Assembly: GCA_002110485.1 (NCBI GenBank)
Contig: MOWL01000096.1
Coordinates: 54,683-118,682, forward strand
DNA from: Emergomyces orientalis
Lineage: Eukaryota > Ascomycota > Eurotiomycetes > Onygenales > Ajellomycetaceae
Direction: 5' to 3'
Length of the DNA: 64,000 nt
Positions 21,966 through 33,096 of the stretch are shown here, one piece after another. A program made the position numbers and the translations under genes. The stretch's first letter is position 1, and every line of letters starts with the position of its first letter. The notes under the pieces are model-generated. The model saw nothing but the letters and a program-made list of their open reading frames with translations, ran no database searches and had not been told where the DNA came from.

Positions 21966-23406
21966 CTATCCTTCAAAAGTGAAGCTGGCTCCGACCTTAT
22001 GGGCGGCTTGGTTCAACTTCTGGGTGTCGAAGGAGGCGCCGAGGCCGAGGGTCACACCGGGACGGAGGAGGACGTTGTAAGCCAATGCGGCGATACCGCG
22101 GTCGTTGATCTTGGCCTGTACAGGGGGAGATGATGTTGGTTAATGGAAGTGGGCCACAGAGCGAGCGATAATTGCGATACAATTTCAAAAAAAAAAAGAA
22201 GGAATTACTCACCTTCGCGAAGGAGGAGGGGTCAAGTCTGTACTTGCTGGCAACTTCCAAGCCAACAGTGTTGCCGACCTTGGAGTCCCAGGTGGCCTTG
22301 GCACCAGCCTCGACCTGGGCGTTGACGCGGTGGTAGTAGCTGGCGGAGAAGAGGCTGAGGTTGTTGGAGGCGGTGATGGCGGCAGAGTACTCAGGGAGGC
22401 TGTAGGCGACGGCAGCGGAGTACTTAGTGATGGCAGCCTTCTGGACATCGTACCCACCCTCAGCACCAACGAGGAAGCCCTCGTGGCCAAGGACAGCGTC
22501 GAAGTTGGCGGTGGGGCCTTTGAGGAGATCGAAGAAGGCACGAGCGTGGATGTTGGGCTGCTTGAAGTGGAGGTTCAACTTTGCGCCCTTGGACTGGGAG
22601 CTGGGCAGGTATTGGGTCAAGATCTCAGCTTTGAGGCCCTTGGCGATGTTGTTGTCCAGCTCGAGCTTGGTGTCGAGGGAGTTGGCGGTGGTCCATGTCT
22701 GGGTCAGGGTGAGGCCTGAACAAAGGTGAAACATTAGCCGCAATGAACGATCCGCAAATCCAGAAAAGGAAATGACGAAATTGAGATTGGAAGAGTGATA
22801 GCGCATAAAAGTTAAATCATCTGCATATCCCGGAGAGGGTTGGGCCTTTCTTGAAAACGGAGAAACGGCTTTCGCCGGGTATCTGGTAGGGGAGAATTAC
22901 CAGTTGGCGCATCAACGTATTTGGCTTCAAGCTGCCATTGAACCGGAATATTAGTCCCCGAATGATGATCCTCCAAAACTTTTCTGGTATAAGGAAATCA
23001 GTCGTTAAGAGATATCGCATCGGACTTACGGAGCCATTGATGGGACCTTCGTGGGCGGATTTTCCCTTGACGTTGAATGTAACGCCGTTGGGGGCCTTGG
23101 ACTTGACCTCAAGGTTGGCTACGGAAAACGCGAAAAACGTCAGCACGCGCTTCAGGAGCCAGGGGATACATCAATTGAAGGTAGGGAAAGAGTAAAAGTA
23201 CCGGCGCTGGTGTGATAAAAGTCCTTGTTCAGGAGCTATATGTATATATATGTATATATTGTCTGATGGTTAGAGATGTTTGTGGTGGCAGTCAAATTTT
23301 GCAAACGGGGGGGGAAGGGGAGGGAGTGGATGTATTGTTTATTTTTGATTTTGCATACATCATTTGCAGCCTTGGCAATATCACTGAAAGCAGCTGGGGC
23401 AGGCAT
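21966..23406 (-). CDS. Mitochondrial outer-membrane porin (VDAC), 284 aa
   Basis: Minus strand, six exons: 23406-23359, 23235-23202, 23118-23030, 22931-22901, 22715-22213, 22115-21966. They sum to 855 nt. The N-terminus MPAPAAFSDIAKAAND and LLNKDFYHTSA is the amphipathic helix of fungal VDAC. The rest is a series of alternating beta strands, with LEVKSKAPNGVTFNVKGKS, LTLTQTWTTANSLDTKLEL and the conserved C-terminal strand HKVGASFTFEG. Length is as expected for a 19-strand porin. It passes ATP, ADP and other metabolites across the outer membrane. Several exons are very short (34 and 31 nt). It is among the most secure identifications in the window. Confidence 0.95.
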
Positions 23407-24097
23407 GGTGGGCTAAGGGGTGGAGGAAAAAGAGGTGTCAGGCAGAGATATAAAAGGAAGACAGCGATGCAGAAGGGTTAGAGATATGTACGGATGAGGA
23501 GTTGAAGTGTCTAAAGGCGACAGTTGAGGTTTTGACGGTCAGCGGTTGGGGAAGGGGAAGTCGGCTTCTTTTTTGGGCCTAGTTTGACAGAGGAACAAAC
23601 AGTGGGTCGGAGTAACATTTATCCGTTGCGGCCTCGGGAAATCCAGGACCACATGGATGACAGCGGCTGCTGATTGGGCGGAGCAGGGACTCGCTGTAGT
23701 ATCAAATAACCATATACATATTTTTTTATGTCCGTGGATAAACACAATCATACCCCACAATGAAAGAAAGGATCTATGCGAAAGGAACGCGTATTATCAA
23801 AAATAAAACAACAGCATTCCAAACCAAACCAAACCAAAATTGAGAAAGAACATGCAAAAAGGCAAAAGGAGAGGAAGGAAATTAACTAGGGCAGGAGAGC
23901 AGAAAACAGCGGGCAACACCATACAAGGAGAACAGAAAGGAATAACCCAGGCTAGCAAATGGACAACACCTATAGGTATGTATGTATATGCATGTGTACT
24001 CCTCTATCAAAGCCATTGACCAGCGGGCGCCATCTATCTCTATCCAAAATCATGGCCGTGGTTTTGCAGGGTAGGCGTATTTTTTTATTTTTAAAAT
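23407..24097. other. Intergenic, porin upstream region
   Basis: About 690 bp between the porin start and the 3' end of the asparagine synthetase gene, both on the minus strand. It must contain the porin promoter. No further gene is seen; there is a short CCAAAC-type repeat near 23819-23836. Confidence 0.45.
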
Positions 24098-26591
24098 CTA
24101 TTCTTCGCTCTCGTATTTGGCAATATGTGTGGCAATCGCACTGTGGGGAGAGATGATTATTAGCACGCACATCTATTGAAACTCGGGTAGACAGAAAATT
24201 TTCAATCAGCTGAGGAGTATATTTTTTTTACATACCGTCCACTGGGATCCGTCTGTTTCGACCATTTTGGTGTCCACCGCATCACCGTGGACGCACAGTA
24301 TGGTGGGAAGAGCTCATCGAACATCATACGATACCAGTATCTACAATCAGTCATCCCCCAAGTTAGTCACACTCATATATTTTGTTCAAAAGGGGGTGGG
24401 CCGGGGGAACCAGGCAACTTCGACGTACCCTTCCTTCGTATCCGGAACATCATCACCCCACTCTGGCTTGGGGTTCTTCATCATCTCATCAGTAACATGC
24501 AACTCCGCATTATCCTTCAACGCATCAATCCACCCATACCCCACACCGTCGCTAAACTGCTCCTTCTGGCGCCACAGGATCTTCTCGGGGAGGTACGGTT
24601 GCGCATCCGGGTCATCGGAGGTATCAAACGCCTTGCGCAGGATGTACTTCTCGATCCGGTCCTTGGTGATCATCTTCTCCTGCGGGTCAACGCCCATGGA
24701 GACCTCGAGGAACTGCTTGTCCAAAAATGGTACGCGCGCCTCCACGCCCCATGCTGACGTGGACTTGTTCGCCCGCAGGCAATCCGCCAGATGGAGGTTC
24801 TTCACTCGTGCCACGGTCTCTTCGTGGAAGGCTTCCTTGCTCGGGGCGGCGTGGAAATAGAGGTAGCCGCCGAAGATCTCGTCGCTGCCCTCGCCGCTAA
24901 GCACCATCTTGACGCCCAGCCCCTTGATCTTTCTGCTCAGCAGGTACATCGGAGTCGATGCGCGGATGGTGGTGACATCATAAGTTTCCAAGTGGTATAT
25001 GACATCGGAGAGAGCGTTGAGGCCATCTTCCAGCGTAAAAGTGAATGCGTGATGCTTCGTTCCAAGGAAGTTGGCCACTTCGAGCGCGGCCTTGGTGTCC
25101 GGGGCATCGGGGAGACCGATAGAGAACGAATGGAGTTGTGGCAGGGCAGTCACGGTGGACAATTCGTTGGAATCGTCAATACCGACCAGCCCTGAGCTTG
25201 AAGCCTCTCCGTTAACCTGTCCGTTGGCTGCCGAGCTACTAGAGACAGCCTGTTGTCGTAGCGTCTCCCGCTGTGCAATGGAAGCCACTAAACTCGAGTC
25301 CAACCCGCCGGAAAGCAGAACACCATATGGGACCTCCGCCATCAACCGTTTCCGCACAGATTTTTCCAGCGATTCACGGATAAGTTTGTAGTCGACGGGG
25401 GTGGAGGGAACGTTGGTAGGGTCCCACCATTTGGGCTCGAAGTATCTCTTCGTAGTATCTGTCTTGGAATCGTATACGTGGCCTGGGGGGAATGAAATGA
25501 TCTTGTCGCAGACAGGGTGCAAACTTTTCAGCTCTGAGGCGAAGTATACCGCGCCGGGTGTTTGCGATGACCATCCCTGGTAAAAACTGGTGATACCGAT
25601 TGGATCTCGCGCAGCGATTACTCTGTTCTCCTTCTTGTCGAACAGGACCCACGAGAACATGCCGTCGAGGAATTTAGGGGCGTCGATGCCATGTTCCATA
25701 TACTATCATTTTTTAAAGAAAAATGAAAAAAAAGTTAGATAAATAGAGAATATATGATAGACTGCCCCCGCCACATCGAGCAAGGGGTACGATAAGAAAA
25801 CTCACCAGTGGAATAATAACTTCGCAGTCAGAATGTGTCTTGAAGTTGTATGGAGTTTTCAGACCCTTTCGCAGGATTCTGTGGTTATAAATTTCGCCGT
25901 TGACAGCGAGGGCAAGGCTGCCATCGTCATTGACAAGGGGCTGGGCGCCAGAATCAACACCGACAATACTCAACCGCTCGTGTGCAAGGACTAGATCTCC
26001 ATGTCAGTCAAAGTGGATAACCGGGGCACCCATTGTAACATGGGGGGAACTGTATCAGCAAAGAATACTGACTTGTGTTGTTTGCAACGAAGTTTCCACC
26101 TATATTATTAAAGGGAAAGGGAAAAAATATGTCAGTCAACAGGAATGAACGAACAGTAAGATTGATAATTGTCTTCCACTCCAAACGCCCGGAAGAAAAA
26201 AAAAAGGGGGGGGGGTTGTGTGTGACTCACTCCAATCGGGACCACGATGGCGCACGCTGTATATTTTGAACAAGGTGTATTATTTTAGCAATCCCATTCA
26301 TTTTTTCTCTTTATTTTGAATCTCCATTCTGCAAAACAGGTGTGGCAGGGAGGAAAGTTGAAACCACTCACGCTTTCGCCATGCGCAAAGCCGTAGGCTT
26401 GAACTTTTGCACATCTGGGTGACTGCATCAAAGGAGAACACGTCAGTATAAATTCATTCTTTTGTTTCTAGTGCTTTGTTTGTAAGGGGATAGATGTTTA
26501 TTTCTTTCACTCAATGCCAAAAGGCCGGAAACATGGACAGAAGCATTGCATTGCACTGTACATACCAATGACAAGCGAAAATCCCACACAT
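24098..26591 (-). CDS. Asparagine synthetase (glutamine-hydrolysing), 578 aa
   Basis: Minus strand, eight exons: 26591-26566, 26422-26372, 26256-26231, 26099-26073, 25990-25806, 25702-24429, 24340-24236, 24140-24098. They sum to 1737 nt with all phases consistent. The start MCGIF exposes the catalytic Cys2 of the class II glutaminase domain, followed by RHRGPDWSG and NGEIYNHR. The synthetase domain has the PP-loop SGGLDSS and SGEGSDEIFGGYLYF, then the C-terminal WSKQTDPSGRAIATHIA. It converts aspartate, glutamine and ATP to asparagine, glutamate, AMP and PPi in the cytosol. The N-terminal 60 residues are split over four exons of 26-51 nt, an unusually fragmented arrangement. Family lengths are about 570-580 aa, in agreement. 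Confidence 0.95.
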
Positions 26592-27770
26592 GACTGCGAA
26601 CCTGCTGTCTGTCCTGGTTCTTCTCTGTGCTGAAGAGGAGTATAGAAATACGATATTAAATTAAAACAAGAGAGAACTTGAAACGTAAGTATTGAAAAAG
26701 AGTGTGTGAGTTTAGTAGGATGATTTAAAATAACAGAAGAAATAAAAAGAGGCGGGAGATTTTTCGGTGCGGGATAGACTGTAGAACTGCAAAGAGAAAG
26801 CTCGCGAAGTCGGAGGGGCTCGAGTTGGCTGCTTTAATTTTTAAATTTTTTTTTCCCCTCTGATCCCTCTGTTTAGCCTTTTTGGCCCTTAAAAAGTTTG
26901 AGTCATTGCTTGGAATAATGGCGGGGGCGTGGTTTTTTTGATAAGATAGCGTTTTCCCGGCCTGCAGTATGCTTGTTTTTTTTGTTTTTTTTCGCCTTTG
27001 CCTCCTCGTTTCGGTATTTCGGTGCTGGAACGACGCCACGCAGTACGGACTGCCAACAGAGATAAATAATAATGCCTGTATGGGCGCATCGTCTCCTCTT
27101 CTACTCCGTAGAGTCTTCGGTGAGGGATCATCCTTTATCTTATCGTTATCCTAGTTATGTAAATGACACCCCTGGGTTAACCCCCATGTCAAAGATGCAG
27201 TCTAACATCTAACTACCGAACCAACTATCCCTACCCCTTCCCACCACGCATTATCCCATTTTTAACAAAGCTCGCCTTCGCCCCGCATGTCATTGTGTAG
27301 CGTAAGTGTAATTCAACCACCCGCCAATTCTGGCATTGATTTTTGGTTTAAAAAAAAAGGACCATGGATGGTTAGCTACAACGTGTTCGGGCAATGTGAA
27401 TTGATATGAAACAAATTAGTGAAAGCACTCAGTTACTATGTGTGTCTCCCAATAGTTACTTTTGGGTTAAAAAATTATCCAACAGAACGGAATTCATTAT
27501 CCGTCGCACATCATTTATCGTGAGGTCAGGTGCAACCAACCCAAGCGTACTTAACAGAAAAAAGAAGACAAGCCACATAACAAGAAACATATTGGGGGGG
27601 ATTGTAGAAAACAGCAAATATTGGAGAACAGATGCGACACGCAAGATGGCCAAACAAAATAGTAAACAGGAACAGCCCAAGACGCCCTGCTATGAACCAG
27701 GAAATAAAAACACCCTCGTTCAGCACCACACGCACTACCATCGCGACAATAGCTCTAGCATTCGCAAATG
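26592..27770. other. Intergenic; no gene seen
   Basis: About 1.2 kb between the asparagine synthetase start and the UBC9 3' end, both on the minus strand. AT-rich, with poly-A and poly-T runs. Open stretches on either strand lack domain character. Confidence 0.5.
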
Positions 27771-28493
27771 CTACAAAACTGGGTTTTCCCTGACGACCTG
27801 CTTCACTTTCTTTTCATACGCGGCGCGGTCCTTTTTGAATAGGGTATACGCTTCAGCTTGGGCGGGCGACTCGGGGTTAGGATCATCTAGAAGAGCTTGG
27901 ATGCCAAGAAGGATCTGTGGGATGGTAATCGCTGGTCTCCAGCCTTCCTCTTCGTTTAAGATGGACAGGCAGACGGTGCCAGAGGGATATACGTTTGGAT
28001 GGAAGAGTGGGGGAACGAATTTGCCTGGGGAAGTTAGTCTAAAAAACATTCCATCGGGAATGGTGGTAAACAAGCAGTTAGAGTGTGGGAAGAGGATATG
28101 CGATTGGCATACACTTTGGCGGTTTAGTAGGGTACTCTATAGATTGCAGTTAGAATCTTTGTTTTCATATCATTCATGTAGATATATCTAAAACCAATGA
28201 TAAAACACATACCTTCTGGAAAAATGACGTCTAACTTGAACAGGCCGCCTGCCCATATGGTCTTCTCTTTACCAGGAATGCCACACTCCCAGTACTTCAT
28301 GTCCTGCGCGCCCGCCGCATTTCTACGTGGCTTCGCATAGAAGCCGTAGGGATGGTTTTTTCGCCATTGCTTCCTGAAAGCAATGGAGAGGCACATTTGT
28401 CAGTAAGAGGGTTACTAAAAACCAAATGAAAAGTGTACGCATAGCTGCGGTGACTGACCGTTCCTCTGTTAGACGATTTATGCAAAGAGACAT
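27771..28493 (-). CDS. ubc9: SUMO-conjugating enzyme E2 (UBC9), 157 aa
   Basis: Minus strand, four exons: 28493-28459, 28373-28213, 28136-28113, 28024-27771, 474 nt in total. Exon 3 is a 24-nt microexon encoding EYPTKPPK and completing flanking split codons. Without it the conserved YPTKPPKC segment of the E2 fold is missing. Other signatures are RLTEERKQWRKNHPYGFYAKP, KFVPPLFHPNVYPSGTVCLS with the catalytic Cys in the HPN...C motif, and GWRPAITIPQILLGIQALLD. The protein accepts SUMO from the Aos1/Uba2 E1 and transfers it to target lysines, mainly in the nucleus. Length matches the family. Confidence 0.96.
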
Positions 28494-29214
28494 ATCTACA
28501 CAAGTTCTGTAATATGAAAAGCAAGCTGGTGCCGCAGGATATTTCGAACAAGATGACCAATTGGGGCGAAGACCGAGATCGAAGTAGAGATAAGGTGCGG
28601 GGTATCGTGAGGGCAACGATGGCTATGAAGTTGGGTTTGAATAATCGCCTTTGACTGCAGTGGAAGGGTGTAAGCGGCTTGTTGAGGGGATTATGTAGAC
28701 GGGGGTGGATCAAGGAGGCTGTTAACTAAAAGAAAAAATAAGAAGAAGAAGAAGTGAGGGTTGTGTTGAGACGTTTAAGGCTGCAGCTGGGCGGAAGAAA
28801 GACGTCGGTAACCTTTGCGGCTTCTCTTATCAACTGTCACGTGACACAAGTTATCGGTGTTGGGCGTATAATTGGCTTGCAGCTAGCTTAAACGCTTAAG
28901 CGCCAACCCACCCATTCTATTCGTGCATACATTTACTTCAAGCCTTCACATATACTCCATACTTATCCACATAATGCAAATCTTGACAGAACGTATAATT
29001 TCTATGTCCTGCTGCGTATATATATGGTTGAACATCACCCTTGTGTTCCACCGACCGCGTGCATAGGCATTGACGATTAATGGAATTGTTTGAACGGGGG
29101 TCTATAATTTTTGTGGTAGAATAGCAAATCGCTGTTTTCCCGCTGATACCGAGCTTGCGCAGCTACTAATTGGCCGTAACACCTATCCTGGATGGAAGAT
29201 TCGCACCATTCTAC
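28494..29214. promoter_or_regulatory. UBC9 upstream region with a GTCACGTGAC palindrome
   Basis: Intergenic, no gene seen. A perfect 10-bp palindrome GTCACGTGAC lies at 28836-28845, about 345 bp upstream of the UBC9 ATG, matching a bHLH E-box core. Role inferred. Confidence 0.35.
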
Positions 29215-29400
29215 CCATGCCGTTCCCAGACCTTCTGCAACCCTTCCTTACCGCAATCAACAGAGGTCTAAAAATGTCTCGATCGTTGGTCTCAAGTCTG
29301 GTCCCACTGTCGAGTAGGAGCTTGATTGCCGTTCCAAAACCGCCCTCATTAGCCCAGTATACTGGCGTCCAACCGAAAAAACACTTCGATGCAGCCCCAG
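29215..29400 (-). pseudogene. Ankyrin-repeat relic
   Basis: On the minus strand one frame reads GWTPVYWANEGGFGTAIKLL, then LDSGTRLETNDRD and RPLLIAVRKG. This follows the ankyrin consensus (G.TPL..A...G....V.LLL..GA.....D..G.TPL..A...G) for about one and a half repeats. No start codon, splice structure or further repeats can be joined to it. The flanking 29,400-29,760 minus strand contains a Cys-containing open stretch (DWCEAAEARCSVCADPQP) that I cannot assign. Probably a decayed remnant. Confidence 0.4.
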
Positions 29401-30179
29401 AGGTGGAATAAGAAAGGCCCTAGCACAGCTTCCAAAATCAGTATCATTGTGACGTACGAAAGGTAGGTTTCGACCCACAGGTTAAGCACCAACAGCTATG
29501 CCGGTGGATTGTCCAGTTCCAGCATCGTCATCCTTCTTTGAATCGGAGGGAGGTTTTTTATTCGCGCGTGGTAGTCAGGGCAGTCGTTCCTAGCAGCATA
29601 GCCGCGGCTTGATGCCTTAGAAATCGGCTGCGGATCAGCGCACACGGAGCATCTAGCTTCAGCCGCTTCGCACCAGTCAATCCTCTCCTTTGGGATATCA
29701 GGCGCCTAATGATTGCATTTTCAGGCACACCAGACTTGCCTCTCAATCCAGCACATACTGGCGCTCTTGGGCAAGGGTTACTGGGCTTATAAGAAAAAGG
29801 GGGTTAAAATATGAGATGCCTGGAAGAGGGAAATATTTTCGGGAGAGATCAGTGATGGAGTGTTGGTCCCTTGGGGGCTTATATAGCGCTTTGTCCGGCT
29901 GGGCCCATGGGAATCTCGTCCACCTGAGCAGTTGGTACAGCACACATTCAGCTTATGCGTCTATGCAGTCAGTCCAGTTGCTAAACCATAAAACAGATTC
30001 AAAGAAACCCTGCCCTAAATGACATGTCCAATTTTTGAGAAAGAAATTTATTCATGGGTGTGTCGGGAAGTGGGTCCATACAACAGCGTTCACCATTAGA
30101 GCGCGGGGGTAAGATGTACCAAGTACTCAGGTCCTCTGAAAAAGTGATATCAAGCCATCAGACCTCCAACGGTCAAACA
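29401..30179. other. Intergenic; nothing assignable
   Basis: No recognised gene or repeat, apart from the unassigned Cys-containing open stretch on the minus strand noted with the ankyrin relic. Confidence 0.35.
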
Positions 30180-30829
30180 GTCATATCCTCATAAGTGATG
30201 CAATGCTGCTGTACTTGTCCTTCCAACACTTTCTGATAATATCTTCACACAGAACATCACTTGTCAGTGACAACTCTTCTGGTACCAGTCAATGATCCTT
30301 CTCAGAGTAATTATATATGAAAACCTGTCATGTTGCAATGAAATAAATCACACAATCAAGGCAAAGTAAATCCACTCATGACAGAGAATTGTGTGTGTAA
30401 ATCACTTTCATATCTGTATCAAAAGAGAAATTACACTGTTGACAAAATCAATGATCTTCAGACAGTCATTGTTCACAGGAATATTGCTGGGTTTGATGTT
30501 CTGATGAAGGATTTTACAATAATAGATATGATAGAATGTCTCAATCAGCAACTGAATCCATTAAATGTGAAAATGTTGAGACAGCATGTCATGGCTTTGA
30601 ATGTAAGTTGAGAGATCACCTTGCATGACATACATCAATTTTATCACCCGTCTTCATATCCACAATCCAAAGGTACTTGATGATGCCTCCATGGTGGCCT
30701 AGACATCCATAGATGCTCCTCTCAAGCTTGATAAGATCACATAAGAGCTTGTTGTAGGTGAAATGGCCAAGAAAATTTTTTAGGTGTTTGACCACTTGAG
30801 AATCATTGATTTGATGAATTTCTCCAGAT
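30180..30829 (-). pseudogene. Protein-kinase domain relic, CpG-depleted
   Basis: Minus-strand translation gives kinase landmarks in the right order: SGEIHQINDSQVVKH (glycine loop and VAIK-type lysine), KLERSIYGCLGHHGGIIKYL, MQGDLSTYIQSHDMLS, WIQLLIETFYHIY, then KILHQNIKPSNIPVNNDCLK (degenerate catalytic loop HQNIKPSN, where the Asp is replaced by Asn) and IIDFVNSV (degenerate DFG). VDLLCLDCVIYFIA and LCEDIIRKCWKDKY follow. Two frameshifts and several in-frame TGA and TAA codons break it. CpG is almost absent here, as in the old transposons further on. It resembles the lineage-expanded fungal kinases that appear as many pseudogenes in Onygenales; that placement is inference. Confidence 0.65.
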
Positions 30830-31355
30830 CAACTGATCACTATACAGCCTGGCCGCTGCTTTGCAATGGTTGTGGATGGGGAGGCATTTGCGGCCAGCAA
30901 GGAGGATTGAGGGTGGCAAAGGTAACTTAGTTGTTCACCACCGAAGATGTGCGCGGCCAGACAGGCTCCTTTATGTACGCGTTGCGTCCCTCAGATCATG
31001 TGCCACACCAGGCATCAGCAGGTAGGGCCAGCTTAAGGGGATCGATTTCTGTAACACATGGATAAGGAAGGATAAGAGTTTGTCTTTCTTCGTGTTTTGT
31101 TTCGTGTTTTGTTTCGTTCTCTGCGGAGCTGTGATAATTAGGTCAGGGCTGCAAATGGCGCCAAGAATCGCCAAAACAGCCGCTTACAGGCTGAAATCTT
31201 GGAAATTGAAAATTCTATTGAAGTATAAAGAACAGTCGCGCAACAAGTTGTACAGCTTATTGCATTGGAAGCTGTGGAGTGAAGAAAAAAAGGGAAATTA
31301 TAGAGACGAAAGGAGTGACGAAGGAGGAAAGTGGAAAAAATTAATTCTGAATTTT
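30830..31355. other. Intergenic; no gene seen
   Basis: CpG-containing DNA downstream of the tRNA gene (which is on the minus strand). Nothing assignable. Confidence 0.4.
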
Positions 31356-31449
31356 ACCCCCGGCGGGACTCGAACCCGCAACCTTCAGATCTACTTTGTT
31401 TCCGACCGGAAAGTAGAAGTCTGACGCCCTACCATTGGGCTACGAGGGC
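31356..31449 (-). tRNA. tRNA-Arg(UCU) with a 23-nt intron
   Basis: Minus strand. The acceptor stem GCCCTCG (31449-31443) pairs with CGGGGGT (31362-31356). D arm is GCCCAATGGTAGGGC. The anticodon stem TCAGA/TCTGA encloses loop CTTCTA-A with anticodon TCT at 31417-31415. T arm is GCGGGTTCGAGTCCCGC. A 23-nt intron (31413-31391) sits one base 3' of the anticodon, the canonical position. Confidence 0.92.
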
Positions 31450-31999
31450 TGGTAATTGGGTTCTGGAATGGCGGAAATCCCTTTCAAGCGGCTAGAGGAT
31501 AATCTGATAGCCAAGCCTCCAAAACTGTGAAACTCTCAACATTGAACACGTTCCGTGCAGACTACTTATATGTTTGGGCTTGTAAAGTTTGAATGGCAAA
31601 TAAATATATAGCTTAAACCGGCATTTGTTAAAAATGCTTCTTTGGCACAGGCTATGTCTGTCCCTGCGGAACGTTTCTATCTTGATACCGAGGCCCACTA
31701 CAGAGTGATAGCTAGTAAGAATAGGAATCTGACTTCCATTGGCTTTCGGGTTTCCTTTGATAACTGTTCAATATGAAGAGTAAGAGAGATTTTAAGGGCT
31801 CAGGAAATAGGACGGGTGAATATGCTGTTTTAGTTGGTATCCAATACCTAAATACCCGCTTCAGCACCCTTGTTTACACGCCCTACGACAGGCCGAGAGC
31901 ATCTTCACACAACCAATCCATATTTCTCCCCTCCTCCCGAACTGTAGCTACCCCACACAATAACAAGTAGTGATACATACCTAGGTGGTTGCACGCACG
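31450..31999. other. Intergenic; no gene seen
   Basis: Upstream DNA for both the tRNA (minus strand) and the YCII-domain gene (plus strand). Nothing else recognised. Confidence 0.4.
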
Positions 32000-33096
32000 A
32001 TGGCCGCCCGAAACCCCCTCATCTTCCTTACCCGTTGTAGCGGTTTTCGACACTTACACCAGTATCAACACACAGTCACCGCTCCAAAAAATCTTCCAGC
32101 TGCACAGCATCTCCCGTGCACATATTTCAAACCTATCTCACAGCGGAATATGGGATCGACTACCGGAGCGAAGAATGAATACATGGTCATTGTGCCGGAT
32201 AAAGAGGGCGCGCTACAGAAGAGAATAGAAGTACGAGGGTGAGTTCGGGACGTATAGGCCCAATTTCGTCTGCTCTTCTCATATCTTTTGTGTTCTAAGT
32301 GTGGCTGTTAGTGTACGGATGGAATCTCTATGTTTTAGACAACAAGGATACTTGAGTCCGTCACAGTGGATCCCCTATCGATTTACATATAAGTTATTGA
32401 TAATGCAATAAAATTATACCAATTCTTTATGTCCATGAACAGCCCTCATTGATAACCTTTCGACATTTCCCTGTCAAGCACTCTTCATTATTTAAATATC
32501 TGACCAATGGCTAATCAAATTTTGCAGCGCCCATCTCGCCAACCTCAAACCGGTATTAGACTCCGGATTTCTTAAACTTGGAGGTAATCTCATTTTCATG
32601 GGCTTATTCAAAGCAATTCTTTCAAGTTTCATGAACCCCTCCTGGAAACAAGGAAAACGCATGGTTAACCATGGGGCGTCCAGGAGCTATGCTTGAGTCA
32701 CACCCTAAAGAGGGCCAAACACCGCAAATGAAAGGTAGTTTGCTAGTCGTTGTTGCTGAGTCTCCTGAGGCTATACGTGAGCAGTTATCAAAGGATATCT
32801 ATGCAACGTCGGGAGTGTGGGATATCGACAATGTAAGTTCACCAGTTTATCTGCGGAGCTTGGTTTCTTTGCTTTGCTTTTCCGATTTCCGATTTCATGC
32901 GCAGTTTGCCTTCATTATTACTATTTTTGCAATCCCCACCCCGCTCTCTTCTCTACTAAAAACATATACGGGAACTAACTCGAAAGTAGATGCAAATAAC
33001 TCCGGTATGTTCAAACCCCAGGTGAGCTGTCCAAGAGATGTTCCCGTCCTAATTTATTCACCATAGTTTAAATCGGCTATACGGCTTCCTCTGTAA
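32000..33096 (+). CDS. YCII-domain (YciI-like) small protein, 162 aa
   Basis: Five exons: 32000-32238, 32528-32583, 32684-32832, 32990-33004, 33067-33096, 489 nt in total. The fourth exon is only 15 nt (MQITP) and the last encodes FKSAIRLPL and a stop. The first about 50 residues resemble a mitochondrial presequence (MAARNPLIFLTRCSGFRHLH). A YciI-type ferredoxin-like domain follows: EYMVIVPDKEGALQKRIEVR, AHLANLKPVLDSGFLKLGGA, SLLVVVAESPEAIREQLSKD, and VWDIDN. YciI-like domains adopt a dimeric alpha-beta barrel. The fungal substrate is unknown. The internal Met at NMGSTTGAKNEYM is an alternative start that would give a cytosolic form. Confidence 0.8.

Noticed and set aside
22330..22729. Two long plus-strand ORFs
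   Set aside because: Antisense shadows of the porin coding strand, rich in Gly and Val as expected from its codons.
27406..28191. Plus-strand ORF of 261 codons
   Set aside because: It is antisense to UBC9 exons and upstream DNA; the minus-strand reading is a conserved protein.
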